Part shown: positions 55,250 through 63,847 of the stretch, one piece after another | Position numbering within the stretch: the stretch's first letter is position 1 | How the letters are laid out: the number at the start of each line of letters is the position of its first letter | Translations under genes and position numbers: made by a program | The notes under the pieces: model-generated | Database searches by the model: none | Told to the model about the DNA's origin: nothing | What the model saw: only the letters and a program-made list of their open reading frames with translations | Source: Hippea sp. KM1 | Lineage (GTDB): Bacteria; Campylobacterota_A; Desulfurellia; Desulfurellales; Hippeaceae | Assembly: GCF_000526195.1 (NCBI RefSeq) | Contig: NZ_JAFP01000001.1 | Span: forward strand, 594,001-658,000 | Reading direction: 5' to 3' | Length of the DNA stretch: 64,000 nt

Positions 55250-56068
55250 ATGGAGGCAGAACCGAAGTATATCTATCTTATATCCGATGGCACGGGTGAG
55301 ACTGCAACAAAGATAGCCCGGGCCTTCTTGGTTCAGTTTAAATACCCCAATATAGTTGAGAGGAAATTTATTGAGGTAAGGGATAAGGAAAAGATAGACG
55401 AGATTGTTAGAAAGGCCGAGGATGAGAGGCCTTTGGTTATTCTGACTATAGCCGATAAGGACTTAAGGGACTATGCAAACGATAGGTTTGGCCAGATTAA
55501 TCTGATAGTGCTGGATCTGTTTGGTTATTACATCAGTAAGTTTGAGGAGTTCTTCGGCCAAAAGGCAAGGAATGTTTCAGGCCTTCTGCACAGGATTAGC
55601 GATCGCTATTTTGAAAAGATCAAGGCCATTGAATATACCGTTGAGCACGACGATAACAGGAGCAGTCGCAATCTGGACGATGCCGATATAATATTGGTGG
55701 GCCTATCCAGAACATCCAAAACACCTTTGAGCATCTATCTGGCCCAGGAGGGTGGATATAAGGTTGCCAATTTTGCTATAGTAAAGGGTGAAAAATTACC
55801 CGATGCCCTGTTTAAGGTTGATCAGAAGAAGATCGTGGGTTTAACCATCGACCCGATGAGGCTGTATGAGATCAGAAAGCAGAGGGCAAAGAAATTGGGA
55901 CTATCCAACTCCTCGTATGCCTCATTGAGCAGGATATACGAGGAGGTTGAGTATGCAAACTCTATCTTTAGGCAGCATCCGCAATGGCTTGTTGTGGATG
56001 TTACAAACCGATCCGTCGAGGAGACGGCCAGCGAGATAGTTTCCAAATTATTTGGAAGAAAACTTTAG
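55250..56068 (+). CDS. ppsR: pyruvate phosphate dikinase/PEP synthase regulatory protein (DUF299)
   Basis: A 272-residue bifunctional kinase/pyrophosphorylase. N-terminal YLISDGTGETATKIARAF, central P-loop-like VGLSRTSKTPLSIYLAQ and the late motifs LTIDPMRLYEIRKQR and YANSIFRQHPQWLVVDVTNR define the family. It turns PEP synthase or PPDK off and on by phosphorylating and dephosphorylating a Thr near the catalytic His, so it gates gluconeogenesis. The target gene is not in the window. GGTGTTG, 6 nt after the lptG-like stop, precedes the ATG. Confidence 0.93.
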   Translation: MEAEPKYIYLISDGTGETATKIARAFLVQFKYPNIVERKFIEVRDKEKIDEIVRKAEDERPLVILTIADKDLRDYANDRFGQINLIVLDLFGYYISKFEEFFGQKARNVSGLLHRISDRYFEKIKAIEYTVEHDDNRSSRNLDDADIILVGLSRTSKTPLSIYLAQEGGYKVANFAIVKGEKLPDALFKVDQKKIVGLTIDPMRLYEIRKQRAKKLGLSNSSYASLSRIYEEVEYANSIFRQHPQWLVVDVTNRSVEETASEIVSKLFGRKL

Positions 56069-56087
56069 AGTTAGGAGGTTTTTGAAA

Positions 56088-56612
56088 ATGGATTTAGCTT
56101 CCATTTCACTGGCGGTTATTGCTTTGGTTTATGCGGGTCTTGCATTGGGTGGTCTGATCGGCATCATTGTTTTAATTAAGCTCTATTCCGACATGAAGAA
56201 AAGAGTGGAGGAGATCAAGAAGCAGATTGAGCCCTATCAGTCCAAAGCCGATCAGATGCTCTACAAGGCAGAGGTTATGATGGAGATAGCCCAGACCCTG
56301 GCTGAGGATGTGAAGGTGTTGGTTGAGAAGGCCAAAGAAACCGGTGTTGAGGTGATGGATAAGACCAAAGAGACCACCACGGAGGTCATGGATAAGGCCA
56401 AGCAGACGAGTTTTGAGGTGATGGACAAGACCAAGGAGACCGTTAATGAGGTCAGCGATTTGGTTGTTAGCACCAAAAAGAGGGTTGAGAATCACACAAA
56501 CTATATATTCGGCAGGGTTTCAGCCCTCGAGGAGAAGCTTGACGATGTTTATGCGTTTTTGGTGGGCATCTCCAAATTTACCTCAAAACTAATAAAGAGG
56601 GAGGATAGATAG
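56088..56612 (+). CDS. membrane-anchored coiled-coil protein with 11-residue repeats
   Basis: A 174-residue protein of unknown function. One N-terminal membrane helix (about 4-28, ALVYAGLALGGLIGIIVLIK) is followed by a long cytoplasmic or periplasmic coiled coil. Residues 88-120 hold three near-identical 11-residue units (EVMDKTKETTT type), encoded by three 33-bp repeats (56349-56447). The layout resembles DUF948-like and LEA-type amphipathic proteins. I chose the ATG at 56088 behind AGGAGG; the longer frame from 56052 overlaps ppsR and is unlikely. Confidence 0.75.
   Translation: MDLASISLAVIALVYAGLALGGLIGIIVLIKLYSDMKKRVEEIKKQIEPYQSKADQMLYKAEVMMEIAQTLAEDVKVLVEKAKETGVEVMDKTKETTTEVMDKAKQTSFEVMDKTKETVNEVSDLVVSTKKRVENHTNYIFGRVSALEEKLDDVYAFLVGISKFTSKLIKREDR
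56349..56447 (+). repeat. three tandem 33-bp repeats in coding sequence
   Basis: Units at 56349-56381, 56382-56414 and 56415-56447, each starting GAGGTSATGGAYAAG and encoding EVMDK(T/A)K(E/Q)T. A less similar half-unit precedes the first. They keep frame and so could vary in copy number between strains. Confidence 0.75.
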
Positions 56613-56972
56613 ATGAAAAAGATTTTAATGTTGGGCGTTTTGGGTTCTGCTGCAGTGGGTTTGTATTTTGTATTCAAAAAGATCGATTCAGATAAGCTAT
56701 CCTCGCTGACGGATAAGCTATCCTCAATCAATGAGCAGCTATCAAAGTTAGAGGGCGCAAAAGAGGAGCTATTGGAGAAGGTTTCATTCTTAAACACATC
56801 GTTTGGGCAACTTGGCAGTGATCTGGTCGGTAAGGCCGGTGATATTATTCAGCAAAAGAAGCAGGCCATTGAGGATGCGATAGAAGAGGCCAAGAGGATG
56901 ATAGAAGAAGAAAGGGAGAAGCTAAGACAGATAAGGGCGAAGTTGGATGAGGTAAATACAGGGGTGGAATAG
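56613..56972 (+). CDS. small membrane-anchored coiled-coil protein
   Basis: A 119-residue protein of unknown function. A short hydrophobic N-terminus (MKKILMLGVLGSAAVGLYFV) could be a membrane anchor or signal sequence; the remainder is predicted coiled coil (KLSSLTDKLSSINEQLSKLE; EAKRMIEEEREKLRQIRAKL), in the manner of YtxH-like proteins. The ATG follows the upstream stop directly. It and the preceding gene have the same plan and probably act together, next to an AI-2E family permease. Confidence 0.7.
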   Translation: MKKILMLGVLGSAAVGLYFVFKKIDSDKLSSLTDKLSSINEQLSKLEGAKEELLEKVSFLNTSFGQLGSDLVGKAGDIIQQKKQAIEDAIEEAKRMIEEEREKLRQIRAKLDEVNTGVE

Positions 56973-58031
56973 TTGAATACGACCAACCATTCCGGCCTGT
57001 TTGAGTATTTCATATTCCTTTTGTTCCTTATAGGCGGTGTTTATCTTTTGTTCTTTAAGCTCACCTTTGTAACCATTGTTGTCTTTCTGTCCTATCTTGT
57101 TGCAGAGATATCATACCCATTTGAGAATATGTTGCTTAAGTTTAAAATCCCCCGCTGGATGAGTGGGCTTTTTGTTTTGAGTATTATCATGGGCGGCACG
57201 GTGTTTGTTTTGACCATAACCGTGCCTGCCCTTATCAATCAGATCTCCGGGATAGAAAAACAGCTTCCCGCACTCATCGAGGGGATTCAGGATTTTATAA
57301 ATAGGATTTACAGCTATATGTCGATCAAGTTTTCCAACAACAGCATAATCAACCACTTATTGGCCTCCGCCACCGATTCTGTTAAAAAATACCTCATTGA
57401 TTTTGCCGTGAATTCTCTAACGGGCCTCATCAAGGGCGTCTCAGGACTTATGGCTATGTTCCTTATCCCTATACTCTCCTTCTTTATGATTATTTACAGG
57501 CAGAAGTATAAGCTTGTGATTAAAAGCATCATATTGACCGTTTTGGGAGAGGATTACCTTTCTGTGTTTCAGGATATACACAATGTCATTATAAGCTATA
57601 TCGTGGGTCTTGTAATACTCATGGTGGTGGTGTCTGCTCTGGGTATTGCAGGGCTTTATGTGGTGGGCATAGATTATGCCCTGCTTTTTGGTGTGTTGGG
57701 TGGTGTGCTTTACATAATCCCCTATTTGGGTGCGATTTTTAGCTTTATACCGCCTATTCTTGTGGCGTTGGTCGTTCACCACAGCATCATTATGGCCATT
57801 GAGGTGTTGGCCGTCTTGTTGTTTATACACTTTATCAGCGGCAATATTATAGCACCTTACATCTATTCAAAACAGTTAGAGTTAGACCCTTTAGCCGTCC
57901 TGCTTTCCATTCTGTTTTTTGGAAAGCTTTTAGGTGTGTGGGGTGTTATACTCTCTGTTCCGCTTTTGGGTATAATCGTTGTTAGCTATGAGAAGCTTGT
58001 GCCAATCTTAATAAAAAGGAGAGCAATGTGA
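56973..58031 (+). CDS. AI-2E family transporter (UPF0118/PerM-like)
   Basis: A 352-residue membrane protein with about seven to eight helices. The conserved C-terminal part has VGIDYALLFGVLGGVLYIIP and GAIFSFIPPILVAL, then LDPLAVLLSILFFGKLLG and GVWGVILSVPLLG. Named after a proposed autoinducer-2 exporter; other members move sodium or protons, so the substrate is open. The likely start is TTG at 56973, with GGGGTGG 5 nt upstream, since the previous stop is immediately before it. It overlaps purM by GTGA. Confidence 0.88.
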   Translation: MNTTNHSGLFEYFIFLLFLIGGVYLLFFKLTFVTIVVFLSYLVAEISYPFENMLLKFKIPRWMSGLFVLSIIMGGTVFVLTITVPALINQISGIEKQLPALIEGIQDFINRIYSYMSIKFSNNSIINHLLASATDSVKKYLIDFAVNSLTGLIKGVSGLMAMFLIPILSFFMIIYRQKYKLVIKSIILTVLGEDYLSVFQDIHNVIISYIVGLVILMVVVSALGIAGLYVVGIDYALLFGVLGGVLYIIPYLGAIFSFIPPILVALVVHHSIIMAIEVLAVLLFIHFISGNIIAPYIYSKQLELDPLAVLLSILFFGKLLGVWGVILSVPLLGIIVVSYEKLVPILIKRRAM

Positions 58032-59035
58032 TAGACTATAGATCTGCCGGTGTGGATATAGACAAGGGCAACAGATTTGCAGAAGCCATAAAGGAAATGG
58101 TCGAGGTTTTACCCAAAGACGGGGTTATCTCTTCCATCGGCGGTTTTTCAGCGCTTTTTGGGTTAGATAGATTTGGGTGCGATCTGGTTCTTTCCTCTGC
58201 CACAGATGGCGTTGGAACGAAGCTTTTGGTTGCCCAGATGGCTGGTATTCACAACACCGTCGGTATAGATCTGGTTGCCATGAATGTGAACGATATAATT
58301 ACCGGCGGAACAAAGCCTGTATTCTTTTTGGATTACATATCATACAGCAAGCTTGAGGATGGTGTGCTTGAGAAGATAATAGAGGGTATAGTTGAGGGGT
58401 TGAGGCAGTCCAATACGGCTTTAATAGGCGGTGAAACGGCGCAGATGCCCGATGTCTATGGGGATGGTGAATACGATATTGCGGGTTTCTGTGTTGGTGT
58501 GGGCAAGAAGGATGAGCTTTTGCCAAAGCAGACAAAAGAGGGCATGGTGGTGATTGGTTTTGCATCGAGCGGTTTTCATTCAAACGGTTATTCGCTTTTG
58601 AGGAAACTGTTTTTTGATATAGGCCGATACAGCTTAGACAGCATGATTTTGAATAAACCACTGGTCGAGTGGTTGCTTAAGCCGACCAGGATATATGTCG
58701 AGCTCTTTGAGAAGATAAGGCCGTGGGTCGTGGCTGCATCCCATATAACAGGCGGCGGTTTTTACGATAACATACCACGCATCTTGCCTGAGGGTATTGG
58801 TGTTGTTATAGAGAAAAAGGCTCTTCCTGAGGTTGAGATATTTGAGTTTGTTAAAAATTTGGGTAAAATTAGCGATAGGGAGATGTTTAGGACATTTAAC
58901 ATGGGTGTCGGTTTTGTTATAATTTGCAATGAATCCGATGTTGATGGGGTTGTATCTGCCTCTTCAGGGTTGGGTATAGATGCCTATAGGATCGGATACA
59001 CAACAAAAGATGTTAAAGGGGTGGAAATTGTATAG
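58028..59035 (+). CDS. purM: phosphoribosylformylglycinamidine cyclo-ligase
   Basis: A 335-residue AIR synthetase. Signature regions: YRSAGVDIDKGNRFAEAIK, LVLSSATDGVGTKLLVAQ, GIDLVAMNVNDIITGGTKPV, FFLDYIS, GGETAQMPDVY and HITGGGFYDNIPRILP. It closes the imidazole ring in purine synthesis. The start is GTG at 58028 (GGAGAG upstream), overlapping the previous stop. Followed by purN in the usual purM-purN pair. Confidence 0.96.
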   Translation: MIDYRSAGVDIDKGNRFAEAIKEMVEVLPKDGVISSIGGFSALFGLDRFGCDLVLSSATDGVGTKLLVAQMAGIHNTVGIDLVAMNVNDIITGGTKPVFFLDYISYSKLEDGVLEKIIEGIVEGLRQSNTALIGGETAQMPDVYGDGEYDIAGFCVGVGKKDELLPKQTKEGMVVIGFASSGFHSNGYSLLRKLFFDIGRYSLDSMILNKPLVEWLLKPTRIYVELFEKIRPWVVAASHITGGGFYDNIPRILPEGIGVVIEKKALPEVEIFEFVKNLGKISDREMFRTFNMGVGFVIICNESDVDGVVSASSGLGIDAYRIGYTTKDVKGVEIV

Positions 59036-59693
59036 GCTTGGAGTGTTGCTATCTGGCAGGGGGTCAAACTTTGAATCCATACTGAAAGCTATAGAATCGG
59101 GTTATATAAAAAACGGAAAGATCGTTGTTGTCTTAAGCAATAAAGCCAACGCAAGGGGTCTTGAGAAGGCCAAAGAGGCCCACATAGATGCCCTGTTTGT
59201 AAACCCCGAAGGGCTTTCAAGGGATGAATACGATAGAAAGTTGGTCGAGATATTGAGAAGCTATAATGTGGATTATGTTATTCTGGCAGGGTATATGAGG
59301 ATACTTTCTGACTGTTTCATAGATAGCTTTGAGGGTAAGATCCTAAATATACACCCTGCACTCTTGCCGTCGTTTAAGGGTTTGCATGCCCAGAGGCAGG
59401 CGCTTGAGGCCGGCGTGAGGTTTGCCGGTGCGACGGTTCATTTTGTTACAAAAGAGCTCGATTCAGGGCCCATAATAATCCAATCCGTTGTCCCTGTGTT
59501 TGATAATGATACCGAGGATAGCCTCTCGGACAGGATATTGAAGAGCGAGCATAAGATATATCCGCTGGCCGTTAAGTTGTTGTGCGAGGATAGAATAAGC
59601 TTAAAGGGCAATCGTGTTTTGATAGATGGGGATTTCTTGGATGAGGGTTTCTTTGCAATCAATCCAGTAGGTGGAGGAAGAGATGGAGTTTGA
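59028..59693 (+). CDS. purN: phosphoribosylglycinamide formyltransferase
   Basis: A 221-residue enzyme transferring formyl from 10-formyl-THF to GAR. LGVLLSGRGSNFESIL binds phosphate, LAGYMRIL the folate, and NIHPALLPSFKG with the later HFVTKELDSGPIIIQ hold the catalytic Asn, His and Asp. The start is not certain: TTG at 59028 gives the standard N-terminus and has AAAGGGG 7 nt upstream; ATG at 59010 would add six residues. It overlaps purM by 8 nt and gatB by 11 nt. Confidence 0.93.
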   Translation: MYRLGVLLSGRGSNFESILKAIESGYIKNGKIVVVLSNKANARGLEKAKEAHIDALFVNPEGLSRDEYDRKLVEILRSYNVDYVILAGYMRILSDCFIDSFEGKILNIHPALLPSFKGLHAQRQALEAGVRFAGATVHFVTKELDSGPIIIQSVVPVFDNDTEDSLSDRILKSEHKIYPLAVKLLCEDRISLKGNRVLIDGDFLDEGFFAINPVGGGRDGV

Positions 59694-61110
59694 GGCCGTA
59701 ATAGGTTTGGAGGTTCACATACAGCTTCTGACAAATACCAAGATATTCTGCAGCTGTTCAACGGATTTTGGAGCCCCGCCCAATACGCATATATGCCCTG
59801 TTTGCATGGGTGCACCGGGTGTTCTGCCCGTTTTGAACAAGAGGGTTGTGGACTATGCTATAAAATTGGGTCTGGCCCTGGATTGCAAGATAAATAGATT
59901 TTCCCGTTTTGCAAGAAAAAATTACTTCTATCCAGACCTGCCCAAGGGATATCAGATATCACAGTATGAACTGCCCATATTGGAGGGCGGTTATGTTGAG
60001 ATATTCGTGGATGGTGAGTATAAAAAGATAGGGCTTGAGCGCATACACATGGAAGAGGATGCAGGAAAGACCATCCACAGGCCGGATGGCAGTTATGTGG
60101 ATTTCAACAGAGCAGGCGTTCCACTGCTTGAGATAGTCTCGCTGCCCGTTATGCATTCACCAAAAGAGGCCGGGGAGTATCTGCGCTCCCTGCGCAGGAT
60201 CGTCAGGTATTTGGGTATATGCGACGGCAACATGGAGGAGGGCTCCTTGAGGTGTGATGCGAATGTCTCCGTTAGGCCCAAGGGTGAGACGAGGCTTGGG
60301 ACAAAGACGGAGCTTAAGAATATGAATTCGTTTAGGCATGTGGAGAAGGCCTTAGAGTATGAGATACAACGCCAGATAGAGGTTATAGAAGACGGTGGCA
60401 AGGTAATTCAAGAAACCCGATTGTGGGATGAAAAGAGTGGCATAACAAAGCCCATGAGGAGTAAGGAAGAGGCCTATGAATACAGGTACTTCCCGGATCC
60501 AGACCTTGTGCCTATCTTAATAGACGATGAGTGGATAGAGAGGATAAAAAATGAAGTGCCTGAGCTTCCCAGGCAGAAGCTTGAGCGTTTTGTTAAAGAA
60601 TACGGATTGAAAGAGGACGATGCGAGGGTTTTGGTTGAGGAGAAGGCCTTGGCCGATTACTTTGAGGAGGCTTCGAAGGGCTATAAAAACCCTCAGGCCA
60701 TAGCGAACTGGATATTGTCAGAACTTTTGGGTTATCTAAATAAAGACAACAAAACCATAGATGAGACATTGATAAAGCCATCCCACATAAGAGAGCTTGT
60801 TGAGCTTGTGGATAGCGGCACCATAAGCGGCAAGATAGCGAAGACCGTCTTTGCTAAGATGTATGAATCCGGCAAAAAGCCCAAACAGATCGTTGAGGAG
60901 GAGGGGCTTGTTCAGATAACCGATAAGGCGCAGATTGAGGCCATTGTGGATGAGGTTATTAAGGCCAATCCAAAGGCCGTTGAGCAGTATAAGGGTGGTA
61001 AAAAGAATACGATTGGCTTCTTTGTCGGACAGGTAATGAAAAAAACCAAGGGCAAGGCCAATCCCAAGATTGTTAATGAGATACTTGCTTCTAAATTGGA
61101 GGAGTTATGA
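59683..61110 (+). CDS. gatB: aspartyl/glutamyl-tRNA(Asn/Gln) amidotransferase subunit B
   Basis: A 475-residue GatB. FEAVIGLEVHIQLLTNTKIF, ICPVCMGAPGVLPVLNK, KNYFYPDLPKGYQISQY, GVPLLEIVS and MEEGSLRCDANVSVRP are family motifs; the YqeY-like tail domain at the end has KANPKAVEQYKGGKKNTIGF. With GatA and GatC it converts mischarged Glu-tRNA-Gln and/or Asp-tRNA-Asn, so the organism probably lacks GlnRS or AsnRS. gatA and gatC are not adjacent. Start ATG at 59683 with GGAGGAAG upstream. Confidence 0.96.
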   Translation: MEFEAVIGLEVHIQLLTNTKIFCSCSTDFGAPPNTHICPVCMGAPGVLPVLNKRVVDYAIKLGLALDCKINRFSRFARKNYFYPDLPKGYQISQYELPILEGGYVEIFVDGEYKKIGLERIHMEEDAGKTIHRPDGSYVDFNRAGVPLLEIVSLPVMHSPKEAGEYLRSLRRIVRYLGICDGNMEEGSLRCDANVSVRPKGETRLGTKTELKNMNSFRHVEKALEYEIQRQIEVIEDGGKVIQETRLWDEKSGITKPMRSKEEAYEYRYFPDPDLVPILIDDEWIERIKNEVPELPRQKLERFVKEYGLKEDDARVLVEEKALADYFEEASKGYKNPQAIANWILSELLGYLNKDNKTIDETLIKPSHIRELVELVDSGTISGKIAKTVFAKMYESGKKPKQIVEEEGLVQITDKAQIEAIVDEVIKANPKAVEQYKGGKKNTIGFFVGQVMKKTKGKANPKIVNEILASKLEEL

Positions 61111-62387
61111 GAACGGTTATAAGGAACGGTTATGTTATAGCACCGTCAAACGAGTTTGAGGGTTTTGCCGATGTCTCGATTGTTGACGGTGTTATAGAAA
61201 CGGTAGGCGATGTTGGAGGGGTTAGTATAGATGAAGAGGTGGATGCCACAGGATTGATAGTGGCCCCCGGTTTTGTGGACATACACGCCCATTTGAGGGA
61301 TCCGGGTTTTACACATAAGGAGACCATAGAGACGGGCATGAGGGCTGCCGTTAAGGGTGGCTTTACCACCATCTGCTGCATGCCCAACACGAATCCGACA
61401 ATAGACAATATCCAGACGGTGGAGTATATAAAATCGAAGGCAGCCGCCGTTGGCATATGCGATGTTTATCCGATAGGCACGATAACAAAGGGCGAGAAGG
61501 GCGAAGAATTAAGCGACATGATGAGCCTAAAAGAGGCAGGCTGTGTGGCGTTTTCCGACGACGGTAGACCCGTTATGAACGGTGAGGTTTTGAGGAAGGC
61601 TCTGATATACGCTGAGGATTTGAATGTCCCCCTTACGCTGCATGAGGAGGATCTGAATATATCGGGTGATGGGGTTGTAAACGACGGCAAGCCCGCATTT
61701 GAATTGGGGCTTAAGGGTATACCCAATGTATCTGAATCATCCATCATAGCAAGGGATGTGGAGATAGCAAAAAGCACCAATGCCCAACTACACATATGCC
61801 ATGTTAGCACAAGGGAGTCGATTGATGTGCTAAAGAAGGCCAAGATGGACAGCGACAGGATTACATTCGAGGTCACGCCACACCATCTATCGTTGACCGA
61901 TGAGGAGATCAGGGGGTATAACACATTTGCCAAGGTTAATCCCCCACTCAGGAGCAAGGAGGATGTGGAGGCTATACACGGCGCCTTCTCCTTAGGTCTT
62001 GTTGATGCTATAGCCACAGACCATGCGCCCCACGATGAGGATTCCAAGCGATGCACCATGCAGAATGCGGCATTTGGTATAAGCGGCTTTGAGACGGCCT
62101 TTGCCGTGGTCAATACATACCTTGTCGAGGCCGGCATCATAGGTCTTTCAGATGCCATAGCATTGATGACTGTTAAGCCTGCTCGAATCTTCCATCTTGA
62201 TGCAGGCACGCTCAATGAGGGTGGGTTTGCCAATATCGTGTTAATTGATAAGAACAAGGAATGGGTGGTTGATAGGAATAAATTCGTATCCAAGGGCAAG
62301 AATACGCCCTATCACGGTAAGAAGCTTAAGGGTGAGATTGTTAAAACATTTTACAGGGGAATGCTGGTTTACTCAAAAGGGGTGTAA
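61107..62387 (+). CDS. pyrC: dihydroorotase
   Basis: A 426-residue type I dihydroorotase. The metal-binding DIHAHLRDPGFTHKET (H60, H62) is followed by the expected carbamylated region, CMPNTNPTIDN, HEEDLNI, HICHVSTRES, EVTPHHLSLTDEEI and AIATDHAPHDEDSK. It closes carbamoyl aspartate to dihydroorotate. It overlaps gatB by ATGA. The 426-residue form with DPG motif is the one that often acts with PyrB; here pyrB is 12 kb away in another operon. Confidence 0.96.
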   Translation: MRTVIRNGYVIAPSNEFEGFADVSIVDGVIETVGDVGGVSIDEEVDATGLIVAPGFVDIHAHLRDPGFTHKETIETGMRAAVKGGFTTICCMPNTNPTIDNIQTVEYIKSKAAAVGICDVYPIGTITKGEKGEELSDMMSLKEAGCVAFSDDGRPVMNGEVLRKALIYAEDLNVPLTLHEEDLNISGDGVVNDGKPAFELGLKGIPNVSESSIIARDVEIAKSTNAQLHICHVSTRESIDVLKKAKMDSDRITFEVTPHHLSLTDEEIRGYNTFAKVNPPLRSKEDVEAIHGAFSLGLVDAIATDHAPHDEDSKRCTMQNAAFGISGFETAFAVVNTYLVEAGIIGLSDAIALMTVKPARIFHLDAGTLNEGGFANIVLIDKNKEWVVDRNKFVSKGKNTPYHGKKLKGEIVKTFYRGMLVYSKGV

Positions 62388-62389
62388 AG

Positions 62390-63211
62390 ATGGTGTTTTT
62401 TAAGAGGAAGAAGTCCAAGAAGGAAGAGAAGAAGTGGATTCAGTGTAAAAAATGCAATGAGACATTCTATATAGATGAGGTTAAGCAGAACTTCTGGATC
62501 TGCCCCAGGTGTGGCTCTTACTTCAGGGTTTCGGCCAAAGACAGGATAGAGATGACGGTGGATGAGGGGAGCTTTAAGGAGTTTGACAGCCGCATATCGA
62601 CAAAAGACCCGTTGAACTTTACGGATCTTAAGCCTTATAAGAATAGGCTAAAGGAGGCCATTCAGAAAACAGGCTCTAAGGAGGCCGTTATAAACGGCAC
62701 ATGCACCATAGACGGTCAACCCTGCGTCTTAAGCGTTATGGATTTTTCCTTCTTGGGCGGCTCTATGGGTTATGCAACGGGTGAGAAGATCGTCAGGGCG
62801 ATAGAGAAGGCCATAAGGCTAAAGGTTGGGCTTGTTATAATCAGTGCATCTGGTGGGGCAAGGATGCAGGAAGGAATCTTGTCTTTGATGCAGATGGAAA
62901 GAACAGCAGCCGCCTTGAGTCTTTTGGCGGATAAGGGCCTGCCCTATATATCGGTTTTAACAGACCCAACAACCGGCGGTGTGGCTGCAAGTTTTGCCAT
63001 GTTGGGCGATGTGATTATAGCAGAGCCCAACGCATTAATAGGGTTTGCAGGCCCGAGGGTTATTGAGCAGACCATAGGACACGGTCTGCCTGAGGGCTTT
63101 CAGAGGTCTGAGTTTTTGCTTGAGAAGGGCTTTATTGATGTTATTGTGGATAGGAAGGAGATACCTAAATACATAGGTAAGTTTTTGAGGTATTTCTCAA
63201 ACGGCAAGTAA
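62390..63211 (+). CDS. accD: acetyl-CoA carboxylase carboxyltransferase subunit beta
   Basis: A 273-residue AccD. A basic start and a four-Cys zinc domain (C19, C22, C38, C41; QCKKCNETF and CPRCGSYFRVSA) lead into the crotonase-like core with SFLGGSMGYATGEKIVRAIE, ISASGGARMQEGILSLMQM and LTDPTTGGVAASFAMLGDV. It forms malonyl-CoA with AccA. Two bases after pyrC. Directly followed by an unknown gene whose ATG shares a base with the accD stop. Confidence 0.96.
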   Translation: MVFFKRKKSKKEEKKWIQCKKCNETFYIDEVKQNFWICPRCGSYFRVSAKDRIEMTVDEGSFKEFDSRISTKDPLNFTDLKPYKNRLKEAIQKTGSKEAVINGTCTIDGQPCVLSVMDFSFLGGSMGYATGEKIVRAIEKAIRLKVGLVIISASGGARMQEGILSLMQMERTAAALSLLADKGLPYISVLTDPTTGGVAASFAMLGDVIIAEPNALIGFAGPRVIEQTIGHGLPEGFQRSEFLLEKGFIDVIVDRKEIPKYIGKFLRYFSNGK

Positions 63212-63561
63212 TGGATGATGACTCTTTATATACCTATAGGGTTCAAAGCCCGCCTCGAATCGACAGGATCGATGGCTTTAAGAAGGAGGGAGGCCAGAAT
63301 AGCAGGCAGGGTTTCTTTAAAAAGAAGAAGCCCAAGAAGGCCAAAGATGCATTCAAGGATGCGTTTTGTGAATACTTTGGCCTTGATGGGGATAGATTTT
63401 CGATTAATTTAATTAAGATGGACGGTAAATGGAAGGTTAGAATCTGCAATAAGTTGACAAATAGATGTCTGTTGCAGGATTATGAGGTGCTTTGCGGTAT
63501 CTTGAATAGGAGTTGCAAGCTGCCCGATGCCATCGGGGTGAATGTCGACAAGAAGGCTTGA
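63211..63561 (+). CDS. hypothetical protein, 116 residues
   Basis: Not recognised. The first half is charged and probably disordered (KEGGQNSRQGFFKKKKPKKA); the second half looks folded (CEYFGLDGDRFSINLIKMDG, WKVRICNKLTNRCLLQDYEV) with four Cys. It has no membrane segment or signal sequence. The ATG overlaps the accD stop by one base and the frame overlaps acyP only if an early acyP start is used, so it lies tightly in the operon and is very likely expressed. A related small gene in other genomes with the same neighbours would be the best clue to function. Confidence 0.7.
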   Translation: MDDDSLYTYRVQSPPRIDRIDGFKKEGGQNSRQGFFKKKKPKKAKDAFKDAFCEYFGLDGDRFSINLIKMDGKWKVRICNKLTNRCLLQDYEVLCGILNRSCKLPDAIGVNVDKKA

Positions 63562-63574
63562 TATGGAGGATGCA

Positions 63575-63847
63575 ATGCCTTGTAAGAGATTGAGAATAAC
63601 CGGTGTTGTGCAGGGTGTGGGCTATAGGGCCTGGGCAAAGAGGCTTGCCGGCATGCTTGGTGTTAAGGGCTATGTCAGGAACATGCCTGACGGCAGTGTT
63701 GAGATGGTTGTGTGTGCTGAGGATAAGCTGGTCAATGTCATGATAAATGCCGCAAAGAAGGGTCCTGCAGCCAGCGTTGTTAAGGATGTTGAGGTGTTTG
63801 ATGTGGATTACAAACCGGAGGATAAGGAGTTTAGAATATGGGTGTGA
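63575..63847 (+). CDS. acyP: acylphosphatase
   Basis: A 90-residue acylphosphatase. RLRITGVVQGVGYRAWAKRL has the phosphate-binding Arg, and VKGYVRNMPDGSVEMVV the catalytic Asn. It hydrolyses acyl phosphates such as carbamoyl phosphate. The ATG at 63575 behind GGAGGA gives the usual N-terminal length; ATGs at 63563 and 63542 are alternatives. It overlaps the next gene by 10 nt. Confidence 0.92.
   Translation: MPCKRLRITGVVQGVGYRAWAKRLAGMLGVKGYVRNMPDGSVEMVVCAEDKLVNVMINAAKKGPAASVVKDVEVFDVDYKPEDKEFRIWV

Noticed and set aside
61466-62299. Long minus-strand open frame of 277 codons
   Set aside because: It lies wholly antisense to pyrC, whose protein motifs are complete; the translation is Ser-rich and low-complexity, as is typical of a shadow frame.
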